A DNA stretch of 64,000 nt from an uncultured Pseudovibrio sp. (lineage in GTDB: Bacteria > Pseudomonadota > Alphaproteobacteria > Rhizobiales > Stappiaceae). Position numbers and translations under genes: made by a program. The notes beneath the pieces were generated by a model. That model did no database searches, had not been told where the DNA came from, and saw only the letters and a program-made list of their open reading frames with translations. Below, piece after piece: positions 1-8,050 of this stretch (within the stretch, counting starts at the first letter, position 1; every line of letters begins with the position of its first letter). Where the stretch lies: positions 1 through 64,000 of the forward strand of contig CANMBS010000024.1 of NCBI GenBank assembly GCA_947496145.1. The letters run 5' to 3'.

Positions 1-89
1 TGGATCTCTTGTGTTGTTTTGTGGTGAAACCAACATCAAGCATCTAAACGCGATGAACAACCTCTTCAGTGAACACAGCTAAACATCTA

Positions 90-204
90 TACCCTTATAG
101 AAGCCGTCAAGCTCAACAACTTCGATCCGCTTGCCTGACACATGTAGGTTCTGGTTCAAGTCGCCGATCACAAGATCACCCGCATCAACGACCTCATGTC
201 ATGG
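90..204 (+). pseudogene. IS66-family transposase relic (C-terminal end)
   Basis: Reading from base 94 in one frame gives LIEAVKLNNFDPLA, two stop codons (136 and 145), then VLVQVADHKITRINDLM. This follows the usual C-terminal block of IS66-type transposases (LI.TAKLNG.DP.AWL...V...IADH...RI..L.PW). The frame is broken and no upstream catalytic part lies in the window, so this is a dead fragment. The sequence up to about base 270 (with gttcgccgaacgcctacg) resembles the region near an IS66 right end. Bases 1-90 and 270-363 hold nothing else I recognise. Confidence 0.7.
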
Positions 205-378
205 TGTTACCTGAGAAATCAGCGTAGTAGGGCATATCGCCGGTGTGTTGCCGGGTTCGCCGAACGCCTACGCTGTGACTAATAGGACAGCGAGTTCTCC
301 TGAGCGCGTTACACTACACCTCAAGTACAGATTAAGATTTGCCAGTATGGCATTTCGGAATGCATGAAAGGATGTATC

Positions 379-1233
379 ATGTCAGTTGGTCTCGGTTTGG
401 AAGGTGCATGGGCGAACACGTTCGTGTCAGAGAAAGATATTCAAACAGTCAAATCCGCTTCAGATCGCGACCATATCGGTAGCGCTGCCAGCCGCTTATG
501 GGACAAAATCGCAGACTGGTTCAGCGGAACTGACAGAGTTGGTGCGAAAAAACTGGTGTTCGATTTGTACTCACCTAGTGTTTCAGATCACGATAAGATC
601 GAAAGCTTTCAGCTCCTGCGTGAAAAGGTTGGAGCCAAGTTTAAAGATGAGTTCCAGATAGCGCGTTTTGAGAATGTAGATACATTCAAACTGCTTGATT
701 TTAGATTAGAAATGGTCAACGAACGCATTGATTATCAACGTGCAGAAGTGAACTTACACCATTATGTTCAAACATCACTCCACAGATCTACTGAAGAGAA
801 AATGGGGCAGTTCGCAGTAGATTTTCACAGGAAACAAGAAGGTGGTTTCACCATCAATTCGAAGCCTGTTACTGACCTGGCCGCATTCGACCAGTTTACA
901 GACCATGAAAAGACCGCGATTTTCACCATTTGCCATCAAGGCCTTTATCAAGAATTCGCAACTGACCTGCCTTGCCCAAGTCTGAACCAGAAAATGTCTT
1001 TCGACGTGAGCAAAGAAGATAATGGTGCTCTCGTGATAAAATTCTATCATGAAAAAGATATCGCGATGGATTTCAAGGAGCACAATTATGAGGATTTGGC
1101 GCAACACATTGCCAATAACCCGCAAACGCCTAAATCCACCAGAGTCACCGCTGAGATTCAGGTGTCCTTTGACCGAGACCATATTGACTTGAGCGTTCGG
1201 GATGCAGACTATATCGTGAAATTTGGCTTGTAG
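379..1233 (+). CDS. STE/SopD-like N-terminal domain protein, candidate type III secretion effector
   Basis: A 284-residue soluble protein with no signal peptide or membrane segment. The N-terminus (MSVGLGLEGAW) and residues 41-48 (WDKIADWF) followed by GTDRVGAKK..FDLYSP resemble the N-terminal domain shared by Salmonella SPI-2 effectors SifA, SifB, SseJ and SopD/SopD2, whose hallmark is WEK(I/M)xxFF. A second block, DKIESFQLLREKV...DEFQIARFEN, can be lined up by eye with SopD and SseJ. In that family this domain carries translocation and membrane targeting; the role here is inferred. I see no lipase GDSL block or CAAX end, so the C-terminal half is unassigned. I chose the ATG at 379 because AAAGGA sits six bases before it; the frame also has an ATG at 364. 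The gene stands alone, next to a dead IS66 end, which fits horizontal arrival. No secretion genes are in the window. Confidence 0.6.
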   Translation: MSVGLGLEGAWANTFVSEKDIQTVKSASDRDHIGSAASRLWDKIADWFSGTDRVGAKKLVFDLYSPSVSDHDKIESFQLLREKVGAKFKDEFQIARFENVDTFKLLDFRLEMVNERIDYQRAEVNLHHYVQTSLHRSTEEKMGQFAVDFHRKQEGGFTINSKPVTDLAAFDQFTDHEKTAIFTICHQGLYQEFATDLPCPSLNQKMSFDVSKEDNGALVIKFYHEKDIAMDFKEHNYEDLAQHIANNPQTPKSTRVTAEIQVSFDRDHIDLSVRDADYIVKFGL

Positions 1234-1244
1234 TGGAGACGAGT

Positions 1245-1271
1245 GAGGAGAGCTTATACGCTCTCCTTTTT
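1245..1271 (+). terminator. Rho-independent terminator of the effector-like gene
   Basis: GGAGAGC (1247-1253) pairs perfectly with GCTCTCC (1260-1266) around a six-base loop and is followed by five T (1267-1271). It starts 12 bases after the stop codon at 1233, so the gene is a single transcription unit. Confidence 0.85.
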
Positions 1272-1543
1272 CATTGCATTATCAGGCGCATTGACCGTGA
1301 CACACAGTATTTGAGCGCTTGTCTTCTGATGAAATCAACGTCGACGGCGCATAGCGGGTTAAGGCTCTGTCCACCGTGTCGCTTGCTGCAACAGAGTACT
1401 CATTCCATTTCAAACGGTTACTTCAGCTCTTAAGAAATGCCATTTTAAATGGGCCTCCAGAGCAAATGTATCGAACCTGAAGGTCTTGCATTTTATCTCT
1501 TGGCAGAACTGCTTTGCTAAGCTGAAAAAATTAACCGTTCTTC
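1272..1543. other. Intergenic stretch without recognisable content
   Basis: Between the effector-like gene's terminator and the end of mtnK. I find no convincing open frame, RNA or repeat here. Confidence 0.5.
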
Positions 1544-2764
1544 TTACTTTCTATCACAAACTAAGTTTAAAACATTTCTGTAATGACTCGCTTCTGTCAT
1601 CGTCGTACGAGCAAATATCATCTGCTTGCCAACTTTGACCAAGAGTCTTTCTGCTTCCAAGCGTTGGGGCCCCACGGGGATTTGGGTGATATCGGCAACC
1701 TTGGAGTCTCCGACAACCCGCCGGATGATTTCTAAACCAGCGCTTCCAGAAGCATCAGCGAGAATGGAGTGAAGGTACCACATCATAAAGTCTTCTGATT
1801 TAGAAACAGGGTCAGTGACAATTTCACGGTAAAGTGCAAGGAACTTCGTCTTAAACAGAGTGACCACTTCGCAAATGGTATCGCCTATCCATTTTGTGAA
1901 AGCTGTGTAGCGGTCAGGGTCTTGCTCGGTAGCCCACGCATTGGCCCATGCAAAGAACAGGTTTCCAATAACATTGCCAAGGTCATATCCCATTGGACCG
2001 TAGAATGCGAATTCCGGGTCCAGTACTTTGGTGCCGTGTTGGTTGGCAAAGATGGAACCAGAATGCAGATCGCCATGTATCAGTGCCTGAGCATTGTTTT
2101 TGAAGTTGTTTTTTAACTTGGCAACCTCACAGATCAATGCTTGGTCCTGATAGAGCTCACGTTCAACAAAAGCCAGATTGTCTGGCAGGATTATGTTGCG
2201 GCCCTTGTAATCAACGTAAGGTTCGGTAAAGACAAGATCCTCAGAAATATCGCAGAGGTCTTTGTTGATGAACTTCTTGACCTGATCTTTTTTCTCAGAT
2301 GGCTTCATCACAAGATCTGTCGTAGGCAGCATCGTATTGACCATAAACGTGGTGATATCATCCGCCAGTCTTGGGAAAGTTTTGCGGGCCAGAAGCTCTG
2401 TTCTGAGGTTCTTGTAATCAGAAACATCCTCCATCACCATCACGCACATAACAGGATCGTATTTATAAACCTCAGGTACAAGCCCCGGAGCGTATCGGGC
2501 TTCCAGTTTTAAGATGTTGGCTTCAATTCTGTTACGGTTGACATCCAGTTCGCGGCCTGATGAACGTAAAAGAACATCGGCGTGCTTGATGATGATTGAA
2601 TGACCGGTTGACACATCCCAGACTTTGAAGACGTAGTTGATGTTACCGTCTCCAATTTCAGAGGCGTTCAGAACAGCTTCTTTTACAAAGCAATCCGTCT
2701 GCTCACGCGCATAGTCGATGGTGTCCTGTTCACCCATTCTGAAGTGTTTTTCAAACTTACTCAT
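1544..2764 (-). CDS. mtnK: S-methyl-5-thioribose kinase
   Basis: A 406-residue cytoplasmic kinase that phosphorylates 5-methylthioribose (or 5-deoxyribose) at O1 with ATP, the entry step of methylthioadenosine salvage. It belongs to the choline-kinase/aminoglycoside-phosphotransferase fold: GDGNINYVFKV is the nucleotide loop, IIIKHAD carries the ATP-binding Lys, HGDLHSGS is the catalytic Brenner motif and DPEFAFYGP the metal-binding Asp with the family's conserved follow-on. The length matches MtnK. It is the last gene of a minus-strand operon, 49 bases after mtnA, and product and substrate link directly to that neighbour. The start at 2764 (MSKFEKHF) has only a weak ribosome site. Confidence 0.95.
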   Translation of the reverse strand: MSKFEKHFRMGEQDTIDYAREQTDCFVKEAVLNASEIGDGNINYVFKVWDVSTGHSIIIKHADVLLRSSGRELDVNRNRIEANILKLEARYAPGLVPEVYKYDPVMCVMVMEDVSDYKNLRTELLARKTFPRLADDITTFMVNTMLPTTDLVMKPSEKKDQVKKFINKDLCDISEDLVFTEPYVDYKGRNIILPDNLAFVERELYQDQALICEVAKLKNNFKNNAQALIHGDLHSGSIFANQHGTKVLDPEFAFYGPMGYDLGNVIGNLFFAWANAWATEQDPDRYTAFTKWIGDTICEVVTLFKTKFLALYREIVTDPVSKSEDFMMWYLHSILADASGSAGLEIIRRVVGDSKVADITQIPVGPQRLEAERLLVKVGKQMIFARTTMTEASHYRNVLNLVCDRK

Positions 2765-2813
2765 CTTGTTTATTCCAGTAGCTGAAGGTCTTTGAAAAGG
2801 GGAGAGGGGTAAC

Positions 2814-3866
2814 TCACCAATAGGAGCTGGTGTTGTTGGAGTAATATCGCTTCAGGTCATATGCGCTCATAACACCCTGATCTGTAACGACACCGCTCAC
2901 CAGATGTGGTGGTGTAATGTCAAAGGAGGGGTAGTACCCCTGCACTCCATCCAGTGTATGTTTCACGCCTCTGAAACTCAGCGCCTCTTCAGGGTCACGT
3001 TCCTCAATATGGACCTGACTGATGAACTCCAGTTCCCTATCAGGAATGCCAGTGACAAAGTATGGAACACCGAAGTGCTTTGCCGTGATCGCAATCTGCA
3101 TGGTCCCGACTTTGTTGACGATATGCCCGTCCAGACAAATGGAATCTGCTGCTGAAGTGAACAGATCAATGCTTTTTGTTTGCATGGTCACAGCAGGCAT
3201 ATTGTCGGTGATGACAGTTGTGTCAAAGCCCTGATCCTGAGCCACACTTGCGGTCAGTCTTGCTCCTTGTAAGAAGGGTCTCGTTTCTGGGCAGTACAAT
3301 TTGATTTGCTTGCCGCGTTTTGCTGCTTCCCGCAGCATCGTGCCGACGATTGTTTCGCCAAAGCACTGGGTCATGATTGCACCTTTGTCTGGAAACAGAT
3401 CGACCAGATAAGAAGCAACCTGACTGATTTTGCTATAGCGACGGTTCATTGAGCCGACGGTATGGGCAAAAATGGCTTCATCAACCTTACTTCCAGCAGC
3501 ACGTGCCTCTCTGGCAACCTTTAGGCAGTTTTCTGTGATCATCATCATGCGGTTTATTGTGGTTGGTCGGGCATGAGACAGCGTAAACGCCGCTTTGGTC
3601 ATGCAGGCTTCCCACTGTTCCACACTAAGATTGTCAGCTTCAAATGCTGCAAGTGCCATTCCCATGCCAGCTGCAGTGTAAGGTCCGGCACTCTGGGTCA
3701 CCATATCTGCTATGGCTTGTGCAACTTCTTCATGGCGATGACAGGTGACAAAGCGAATTTCAGATGGGTAGATGCGTCGATCAAGAATGCGTACCTGTCC
3801 ATCTTCATACCAGGCGACATTCTCAAAGCGGAGCAGAAAGCCCAATCCATGATCTTGTCGTTCCAT
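2814..3866 (-). CDS. mtnA: S-methyl-5-thioribose-1-phosphate isomerase
   Basis: A 350-residue enzyme of the eIF2B-alpha/MtnA family that turns 5-methylthioribose 1-phosphate (or 5-deoxyribose 1-phosphate) into the ribulose 1-phosphate ketose. The block CFGETIVGTMLREAAKRG, CPETRPFLQGARLTASVAQ, the Asp/Gly-rich SIDLFTSAADSICLDGHIVNKVGT and the carboxy-terminal SFDITPPHLVSGVVTDQGV are family features; the first holds the catalytic Cys region and LDGHIVNK the catalytic Asp region. AAGGAG lies six bases before the ATG. It is 57 bases downstream of the NhaC-like carrier, with a hairpin in the gap, and 49 bases upstream of mtnK. Its product is the substrate expected for the aldolase encoded two genes upstream. 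Confidence 0.93.
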   Translation of the reverse strand: MERQDHGLGFLLRFENVAWYEDGQVRILDRRIYPSEIRFVTCHRHEEVAQAIADMVTQSAGPYTAAGMGMALAAFEADNLSVEQWEACMTKAAFTLSHARPTTINRMMMITENCLKVAREARAAGSKVDEAIFAHTVGSMNRRYSKISQVASYLVDLFPDKGAIMTQCFGETIVGTMLREAAKRGKQIKLYCPETRPFLQGARLTASVAQDQGFDTTVITDNMPAVTMQTKSIDLFTSAADSICLDGHIVNKVGTMQIAITAKHFGVPYFVTGIPDRELEFISQVHIEERDPEEALSFRGVKHTLDGVQGYYPSFDITPPHLVSGVVTDQGVMSAYDLKRYYSNNTSSYW

Positions 3867-3887
3867 ATTAATCTCCTTTGAAGAGGA

Positions 3888-3914
3888 TCAGGCGGCACTA
3901 TTGCTGCCGCCTGA
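3888..3914 (-). other. Intercistronic hairpin between nhaC-like gene and mtnA
   Basis: TCAGGCGGCA (3888-3897) and TGCCGCCTGA (3905-3914) form a perfect ten-base stem with a seven-base loop, directly after the carrier's stop codon and 22 bases before the mtnA start. No T-run follows on the minus strand, so it is more likely an RNA-stability or processing element than a full terminator. Confidence 0.6.
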
Positions 3915-3923
3915 ACGCGGTGA

Positions 3924-5219
3924 TCATGCTGATTTTTTGAACTTAGGCAGCCCAAGCAAAATAGAAAGGCAACCCATGACAATCATCAGCATCGGGTAGA
4001 TGCCGTAGGGAACGACGGATACAGGTGAAATCTGACCCAGACCAGCGGCTAGCAGGATTTGCCCACCATATGGGATAAGACCCTGAATTGCTGCGGAGAA
4101 GATGTCCAGCAAGGATGCAGTCTGACGCGGATCAATATCATATTCCTTAGAGATATCTTTTGCCAGAGGACCTGCGGTGATGATGGAAATCGTATTGTTG
4201 GTTGTTGCAGCAGTGATCAATGATACAAGGGCGCTGATACCAAACTGACCACCTTTTTGGGTTTTCACACGGTTGGTGACACGCTCCAGCAGGTAATCAA
4301 TACCACCATAGTGTTTCATCAGGCCAACCAGACCACCGACAACGATTGCGATGATCGCGAGGTTTTCCATCCAGCCCATACCGCGCTGAAGTACCTCAAG
4401 GAACTCAACAGGCGTAAAGCTGCCGTATGCCAGACCAATGATACCGCCTGCAGCAATACCGATACCCAGAACAGCCATAACGTTAAGGCCCATAAGTGCA
4501 GTGATGATGATTGCAGCATAAGGCAGAATCTGAATCACTGAGTACTCTTTGGCTTCAACTGTTGCGCCAGCATTTACGGGGAACATGGCGAGGATAATTA
4601 CAGTAAGGACGACTGCTGGCAGCACAGTCCAGAAGTTGGCTTTAAACTTCTCTTTCAGTGCTACATTCTGTGTTCTGGTTGCTGCAATGGTTGTATCCGA
4701 GATGAATGACAGGTTGTCACCAAACATTGCACCGCCAACAACTGTGCCCATCACTAATGCCATATTTGTGTCGGTCTGGTTGGCAATACCAACACCAATA
4801 GGTGCCAGCGCTGTGATTGTTCCCATGGATGTGCCCATTGAGAATGACAGCACACAGCCAATGATGAAGATACCCGGCAGGATCATACTACTAGGCAGAA
4901 CGGCAAGCCCGAGGTTAACGATAGATGATACTGCCCCCATTGCATCAGCAACGGAGTAGAATGCCCCTGCCAGCAGGAAGATAACAACCATCAGAATAAT
5001 GGTCTCTTCACCTCCGGCACGCGAAAAGATCATGACTTTGTCTTCAAAGCTGGTTTTGTGGCCATCCTTATCCAGCATTAAGGCAAAACCAGAGGCGAGT
5101 ATGAATGCAACCAGCAAAGGCATACTGTTGAAGTTGCTGGTGACAACGCCTGTTGCCATGTATATCAAGAGGAAGAACGCTAAGGGTAACAACCCTTTAT
5201 AACTTGTTTTCTGTTCCAT
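3924..5219 (-). CDS. NhaC-family Na+/H+ antiporter-like carrier, possible methylthioribose transporter
   Basis: A 431-residue polytopic membrane protein with about eleven hydrophobic segments. GTSMGTITALAPIG, FGDNLSFISDTTIAATRTQ and AATTNNTISIITAGPLAKD are NhaC/IT-superfamily signatures. NhaC proteins exchange sodium for protons, but some relatives have been proposed as methionine-pathway or malate carriers. Sitting between the aldolase and mtnA, this one more likely brings in or exports a thio- or deoxy-sugar; that is inference from context. I start at the ATG at 5219 because GGAGG stands five bases before it; the frame extends to a TTG at 5231 that overlaps that ribosome site. The gap to the aldolase is 21 bases. 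Confidence 0.8.
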   Translation of the reverse strand: MEQKTSYKGLLPLAFFLLIYMATGVVTSNFNSMPLLVAFILASGFALMLDKDGHKTSFEDKVMIFSRAGGEETIILMVVIFLLAGAFYSVADAMGAVSSIVNLGLAVLPSSMILPGIFIIGCVLSFSMGTSMGTITALAPIGVGIANQTDTNMALVMGTVVGGAMFGDNLSFISDTTIAATRTQNVALKEKFKANFWTVLPAVVLTVIILAMFPVNAGATVEAKEYSVIQILPYAAIIITALMGLNVMAVLGIGIAAGGIIGLAYGSFTPVEFLEVLQRGMGWMENLAIIAIVVGGLVGLMKHYGGIDYLLERVTNRVKTQKGGQFGISALVSLITAATTNNTISIITAGPLAKDISKEYDIDPRQTASLLDIFSAAIQGLIPYGGQILLAAGLGQISPVSVVPYGIYPMLMIVMGCLSILLGLPKFKKSA

Positions 5220-5240
5220 TTTTTCCTCCAAGCTCTCCCA

Positions 5241-5891
5241 TTATGTGCTTCTCTGGCCGTATGATTTAAAACGGTCCAGCATTCGATTAACTTCTTCGGT
5301 TTCAATGATTTTGGGCTCACCAACCGCTTTTGCGCGGTAGTAAATCTCGGCGCAGAGCTCGATTTCTTCCGCTTTGTCGAAAGCGCTGGCTAAACTGCGT
5401 GCCCCCGTAAGCAGCCCGTGATTTGCCAGTAAAACCGCAAGCCGGTTTTCCATCGCCTCCAGAGCGTTTTCAGCAAGTTCTTCCGTGCCGTAGGTTGCAT
5501 AGTTTGCGACACGTACGTTTTCGCCACCCCCGACACCGATCAGGTAATAAGCGGCTGGTATTTCCCAGCCCAAAGTGGCAAGAGTTGCCGAATATATGGA
5601 GTGGCAATGAACAACGGCGTTGATGTCGCTTCTGCGCCTGTAAAGAATGGCGTGCATGGAATACTCGGAGGATGGTTTCCTGTCTCCCGAGACGACATTC
5701 CCGTTCAGATCCATCAGGACCATGTCGCTGCTGGTCACCTTATGGTAGTCTCCACCACTTGGTGTAATGAGCATGAGGTTTTCATCACGCAAAAAGATGC
5801 TTAAGTTGCCGCCGGACCCTCGGGTCAGGCCGCGCTCAACCATTTTGCGCCCATGCTCAACCAACAGCTCGCGTTCTGCGGTAAAATTCAT
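5241..5891 (-). CDS. Class II aldolase, probable methylthioribulose/5-deoxyribulose-1-phosphate aldolase (Ald2-like)
   Basis: A 216-residue class II zinc aldolase of the FucA/AraD group. SGGNLSIF binds phosphate, HCHS (about residues 93-96) and NHG supply zinc His ligands, and E in SSEYSMH is the catalytic acid/base region. In Escherichia coli ExPEC and Rhodospirillum a similar enzyme next to MtnA and MtnK splits the ketose 1-phosphate into DHAP plus (methylthio)acetaldehyde; neighbours here are the same, so that reaction is the best call. A MtnB dehydratase is a related fold, but no MtnC/MtnD/MtnW genes follow. The start is the ATG at 5891 with AGGAGG seven bases upstream, ten bases after the dehydrogenase stop; a longer frame to 5963 would overlap that gene and lacks support. 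Confidence 0.85.
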   Translation of the reverse strand: MNFTAERELLVEHGRKMVERGLTRGSGGNLSIFLRDENLMLITPSGGDYHKVTSSDMVLMDLNGNVVSGDRKPSSEYSMHAILYRRRSDINAVVHCHSIYSATLATLGWEIPAAYYLIGVGGGENVRVANYATYGTEELAENALEAMENRLAVLLANHGLLTGARSLASAFDKAEEIELCAEIYYRAKAVGEPKIIETEEVNRMLDRFKSYGQRST

Positions 5892-5901
5892 GTGCAACCT
5901 C

Positions 5902-7068
5902 CTAGAGAGCCAGTTGAAGAATTTGGAGGATGTCGTCCTGGATAAGCGCCTTAAAGCGCCCAAGCGTGGTGTTACCAGCCAGTGCTTTACGTGCCATCAG
6001 CTCAAACTTGTCTGTTGGTATTTCTGCCTCGGTAAGAGAGGTTGTCAGGTTCAGGCTTTTTAAGAATGCCTCAACTGCTTCAATCGTAAGATCGACGATC
6101 TGATCAGGAGTTTTACCTTCTGGCTCTATATTGAAAACTCTGGTTCCCAATCGAACAAATCTGTCTTTGTCCTGTTTCTTGACATGCTTCATCCACGCCG
6201 GGAAAATGATCGCCATGCCAGCACCATGTGTGATGTCGTACAGTGCGCTGATTTCGTGCTCGATACGGTGAGAGGCCCAATCCGACTGGCGTCCTGCATC
6301 TAAAATGCCGTTATGAGAGACTGTTGCCAGCCACATCAGTTCGGCACAGTAGTTGTAGCTATTGGGCTCACTCATTAACTTCGGAGCTAAAGACAGGATT
6401 GTCTGCATAGCACCCTCAAGCAAATGATCACTCAAAAGGGCATAAGGCGTAGGGGTGAAGTAACGTTCAAACTGATGGGAGAGAATATCGGCAATCCCGC
6501 AGCTTAAGAAGTAAGAGGGCAGGGTATAGCACATCTCAGGATTGAGAATAGAGAACTCAGGAACGACCAGTTCATGATCAATTCCGGCTTTTGTCTCTGT
6601 TTCCTCATTGGTGATGATACTACTCTCTGACATTTCCGAGCCAGAGCCAGGAATCGTCAGAATAGCGCCAATGCCCAGTGCTGATTTGGGTTCAGCTTTA
6701 CCGCAATAAAAATCCCAGGGATCCCCCTCGTATGGAACACCAAGAGCAATGGCTTTGGCTGAGTCAATTGCGCTGCCTCCGCCAATTGCGAGTACAAAGT
6801 CAATATCATGTTTTCTGCAAATCTCTATCCCTCGCCGAACAACCGAAAGGCGAGGATTTGGGACAACGCCATCTAACAGAACAAATTCTACATTATGTTC
6901 TTTCAACGAGTTGGTAATGCGGTCCAGTGTTCCGTTTTGTTCCAAGTAATCGCCGCCATAATGCACGAGAACTTTACTTGAATACTGATGAACATACTTG
7001 CCGGTTTCGTTTTCTTTTGCTCTACCAAAAATAATTTTGGTTTTGCTTTTGAAGGTAAAATCTTCCAT
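5902..7068 (-). CDS. Iron-containing alcohol dehydrogenase (BdhA/YqhD-like)
   Basis: A 388-residue group III alcohol dehydrogenase. IGGGSAIDSAKAIA is the NAD(P) pyrophosphate loop, and the metal ligands fall in CGIADILSHQFE, HRIEHEISALYD and THGAG. The best relatives by motif are the NADPH-dependent butanol dehydrogenases and YqhD, which reduce short aldehydes. As first gene of the aldolase-mtnA-mtnK operon it probably reduces the aldehyde released by the aldolase (methylthioacetaldehyde to methylthioethanol, or acetaldehyde to ethanol). The TAG stop is partly shared with the aldolase ribosome site. Its promoter should lie in the 214-base gap to the deoR-type gene, which holds several inverted repeats. 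Confidence 0.88.
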   Translation of the reverse strand: MEDFTFKSKTKIIFGRAKENETGKYVHQYSSKVLVHYGGDYLEQNGTLDRITNSLKEHNVEFVLLDGVVPNPRLSVVRRGIEICRKHDIDFVLAIGGGSAIDSAKAIALGVPYEGDPWDFYCGKAEPKSALGIGAILTIPGSGSEMSESSIITNEETETKAGIDHELVVPEFSILNPEMCYTLPSYFLSCGIADILSHQFERYFTPTPYALLSDHLLEGAMQTILSLAPKLMSEPNSYNYCAELMWLATVSHNGILDAGRQSDWASHRIEHEISALYDITHGAGMAIIFPAWMKHVKKQDKDRFVRLGTRVFNIEPEGKTPDQIVDLTIEAVEAFLKSLNLTTSLTEAEIPTDKFELMARKALAGNTTLGRFKALIQDDILQILQLAL

Positions 7069-7140
7069 TTGACTATTCCAGGTAGGCAGGCACCGCTTAT
7101 TCTTAGCGCTAAGGGGGAATTTGGATGCAACTCAGGTGTG

Positions 7141-7172
7141 TCCCGGCACAAGGTGGTCTGGTCATGCCGGGA
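7141..7172. promoter_or_regulatory. Inverted repeat upstream of the alcohol dehydrogenase
   Basis: TCCCGGCA (7141-7148) and TGCCGGGA (7165-7172), 16 bases apart, in the gap between the deoR-type gene and the dehydrogenase. A shorter perfect palindrome, CTTAGCGCTAAG, lies at 7102-7113. Either could be an operator; no direct evidence. Confidence 0.4.
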
Positions 7173-7180
7173 TTGGTCTT

Positions 7181-7207
7181 ACTTAATGCGCAGAGTGAGC
7201 ATTAAGT
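7181..7207. promoter_or_regulatory. Palindromic operator candidate for the DeoR-type regulator (or terminator of its gene)
   Basis: ACTTAATGC (7181-7189) and GCATTAAGT (7199-7207) are a perfect nine-base inverted repeat with a nine-base spacer. It lies 76 bases downstream of the deoR-type stop codon and 113 bases upstream of the dehydrogenase start. There is no T-run, which argues for a protein-binding site over a terminator. Confidence 0.5.
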
Positions 7208-7282
7208 CAGTTTTGGGATAGGAGCGGGATTGGCCCGCCAGTAGTTGAGGCGCTTTTATTTGTGAAGTAAGTAGACAGAGTG

Positions 7283-8050
7283 CTATTCACAATAGATTAT
7301 TTCGATTCCTTCCTCTGTTAGTGGGCTGATACTGTTTTCGGAGACTTTCTTATCCAGAATGACGGTGTTCAGGTCAGTAAGTTCGCAAATTTTAAAAGTG
7401 GCAGGCTTCTCGAATTTTGTATGATCTATCACCAGTATTGTTGCTTGTGACCGCTTTACCATCAGTTGACGCAGGGCGGCCTCATCCTCATGGTTGTCTG
7501 TGATCCCAAACTCAGGGTGAATAGAGGTGCAGCTTACAAAAGCTTTGTCAGCAGCCAGCCCTTCCAACTGGTGATAGGCTGTTGTGCCGATAAACGATCC
7601 CGTCGCTTTGCGGAACCTGCCACCAAGACAAACCAGACGAATACGATCATTATCAGAAAGCTCACTAACCACTTTCATTGAGTTGGTCAGAACGGTGATA
7701 CGTTTATCACTTGAATTGAGCGCTTTTGCAATGAAGAGCGCCGTGGTGCTGCAATCAAGAATGATTGTGTCTTCCTGCTCAATAAGTGAAAGTGCCTTCT
7801 GACCGATTAATTGTTTCTCCTCAACGTAGATACTCTCACGAATTTTTACTGGAACCTCTTTATCGCCAGATTTGACGAGATAAGCGCCACCGTGAACACG
7901 TCTTATCTTCAGGGTCTTGCTGATCTTCTCAAGATCACGTCGAATGGTTTCTTCAGAAACACCAAAAGATGCACTGAGCTTGGATATAACGATGCTTCCA
8001 TTTTCTATTAGCACTGCTTCAATTTTCTTGAGGCGATCAATGGGGAGCAT
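7283..8050 (-). CDS. DeoR-family transcriptional regulator
   Basis: A 255-residue regulator. Residues 1-60 form the DeoR winged helix (LKKIEAVLIENGSIVISKLS, SEETIRRDLEKI) and residues from about 75 on the DeoR_C sugar-phosphate sensing domain (ILDCSTTALFIAKAL, VLTNSMKVVSEL, CLGGRFRKATGSFIG, TILVIDHTKFEK). Such regulators usually repress a neighbouring sugar operon until a phosphorylated sugar binds. Transcribed in the same direction as the salvage operon, 214 bases upstream of it, so it is the natural candidate to sense 5-deoxyribose or methylthioribose phosphates. I use the ATG at 8050, with AAGGA upstream; the frame opens at a TTG at 8065. Confidence 0.9.
   Translation of the reverse strand: MLPIDRLKKIEAVLIENGSIVISKLSASFGVSEETIRRDLEKISKTLKIRRVHGGAYLVKSGDKEVPVKIRESIYVEEKQLIGQKALSLIEQEDTIILDCSTTALFIAKALNSSDKRITVLTNSMKVVSELSDNDRIRLVCLGGRFRKATGSFIGTTAYHQLEGLAADKAFVSCTSIHPEFGITDNHEDEAALRQLMVKRSQATILVIDHTKFEKPATFKICELTDLNTVILDKKVSENSISPLTEEGIEIIYCE

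Noticed and set aside
1233-1433. 66-residue frame directly after the effector-like gene
   Set aside because: It begins inside the stop of the previous gene and runs through its terminator hairpin; no recognisable content.
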